A stretch of 5,464 nucleotides of DNA from Actinomycetes bacterium. GTDB taxonomy: Bacteria; Actinomycetota; Acidimicrobiia; Spongiisociales; UBA5794. How positions within the stretch are numbered: position 1 is the first letter of the stretch; each line of letters starts with the position of its first letter. Positions 5,175 to 5,464 of the stretch are shown one piece after another. The stretch spans positions 1 to 5,464 of the forward strand of contig JAMBLH010000036.1 in the NCBI GenBank assembly GCA_023336875.1. Direction: 5' to 3'. Position numbers and translations under genes: made by a program. The notes beneath the pieces were generated by a model that saw nothing but the letters and a program-made list of their open reading frames with translations, was not told the DNA's origin and did not search any database.

Positions 5175-5185
5175 AGCATGATCAA
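5158..5185 (-). promoter_or_regulatory. Predicted promoter of the toxin-antitoxin operon, leaderless
   Basis: On the minus strand, TATCAT (5158-5163) is a 5/6 match to a -10 box, with TTGATC (5180-5185) 16 bp upstream as the -35. Seven bases past the -10 box is ATG 5151, so a leaderless message is predicted. The -10 lies wholly inside the palindrome. Confidence 0.5.
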
Positions 5186-5350
5186 AGCGTAGCAATCCTG
5201 TTCTACGCGGCGAATTTCGACGGTCAGTTCGTCGGGGCAGGATTCGGTGGTTTGAATGAGGTCTGCTCCGGGACGCGCTCAGGAGGACGATCCAAAGTTT
5301 CGATGCAATTCGACATCGTGCGTCGAGGTCTGCCATCCACTCGGGGTTCG

Positions 5351-5379
5351 TTATCGGGGGTGGGATTATTCGCTATGAT
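5351..5379 (+). promoter_or_regulatory. Predicted promoter of the polycysteine leader ORF
   Basis: TATGAT (5374-5379) is a 5/6 match to a -10 box and ends 7 bases before ATG 5387, which would be the first transcribed codon. The -35 candidate TTATCG (5351-5356), 17 bp upstream, is weak (3/6), so an activator or alternative sigma contact is possible. The rest of 5175-5350 shows no gene or repeat I can support. Confidence 0.5.
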
Positions 5380-5386
5380 TCTCGCC

Positions 5387-5458
5387 ATGAGAACTGCCCC
5401 AATGTGCGTCGCGATGTGTTGTTGCTGTTGTAACAGTGCCGCGCGTAGAGGTTCATAG
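5387..5458 (+). CDS. Leaderless polycysteine leader peptide (cysteine-responsive attenuator ORF)
   Basis: This 23-residue ORF reads MRTAPMCVAM-CCCCC-NSAARRGS and ends with TAG at 5456-5458. Five consecutive Cys codons (TGT TGT TGC TGT TGT) plus one earlier Cys give 6 Cys in 23 residues, far beyond chance in a protein this short. There is no Shine-Dalgarno, but the ATG lies 7 bases after a TATGAT box, as expected of a leaderless message. Polycysteine leaderless short ORFs are known in mycobacteria as cysteine-responsive attenuators: when charged Cys-tRNA is scarce, ribosomes stall on the Cys run and expression of the downstream operon rises. The controlled genes would begin after base 5464, outside the window, and should concern sulfate or cysteine acquisition. 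The frame is open back to 5168, but that part shows no protein character and crosses the toxin-antitoxin operator, so the short form is preferred. Confidence 0.75.
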   Translation: MRTAPMCVAMCCCCCNSAARRGS

Positions 5459-5464
5459 CAGTCA

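Noticed and set aside
5168..5386. In-frame extension of the polycysteine ORF to 5168, giving a 96-residue protein
   Set aside because: The extra part has no protein-like pattern, starts inside the toxin-antitoxin operator, and a -10 box lies just before the internal ATG 5387.

Overview
The window looks like a piece of a moderately high-G+C bacterium, most likely an Actinomycetota member. That is inferred from style, not from a marker gene: three start codons (tetR, the antitoxin and a terminal short ORF) lie about one -10 spacing downstream of a promoter-like element. This pattern fits leaderless transcripts, and the polycysteine leaderless leader peptide at the right end is a known actinobacterial device.

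Layout. (1) Bases 1-2153 (+) are the end of an anaerobic-respiration type operon: the last membrane helix of a truncated gene, a TorD/DmsD-type chaperone for a molybdopterin enzyme, and a 468-residue multi-[4Fe-4S] protein with a central MvhD/FlpD-like cysteine domain. The three genes overlap (17 bp, then ATGA), so they are translationally coupled. The catalytic molybdoenzyme itself must lie upstream, outside the window. (2) Bases 2154-2469 are non-coding and hold tandem hairpins behind the operon and a 53-nt tRNA-like element (anticodon-like arm, T arm and acceptor-like stem, but no D arm). (3) Bases 2470-3864 are a divergent pair: a TetR-family repressor (-) and an atypical-SDR NAD(P)-binding protein (+). 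They share a compact control region with overlapping divergent promoters and four tandem 13-bp repeats that are probably the repressor's operators. (4) Bases 3865-4546 contain no intact gene. The last 470 bases read like one small protein broken into three frame segments, probably a pseudogene. (5) Bases 4555-5151 (-) are a toxin-antitoxin pair: a ribbon-helix-helix-like antitoxin followed without a gap by a Doc-type Fic-fold toxin. A perfect 10+2+10 bp palindrome covers the promoter. (6) Bases 5175-5386 are an intergenic gap ending in a TATGAT -10 box. This is followed by a leaderless 23-codon ORF with five consecutive Cys codons, which predicts that a cysteine or sulfur-assimilation operon begins just past the window edge.

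The genes do not form one pathway. The left third is a respiratory redox module. The rest is accessory material (regulator/reductase pair, decayed gene, toxin-antitoxin, tRNA-like remnant), with the polycysteine leader opening a new regulated transcription unit.
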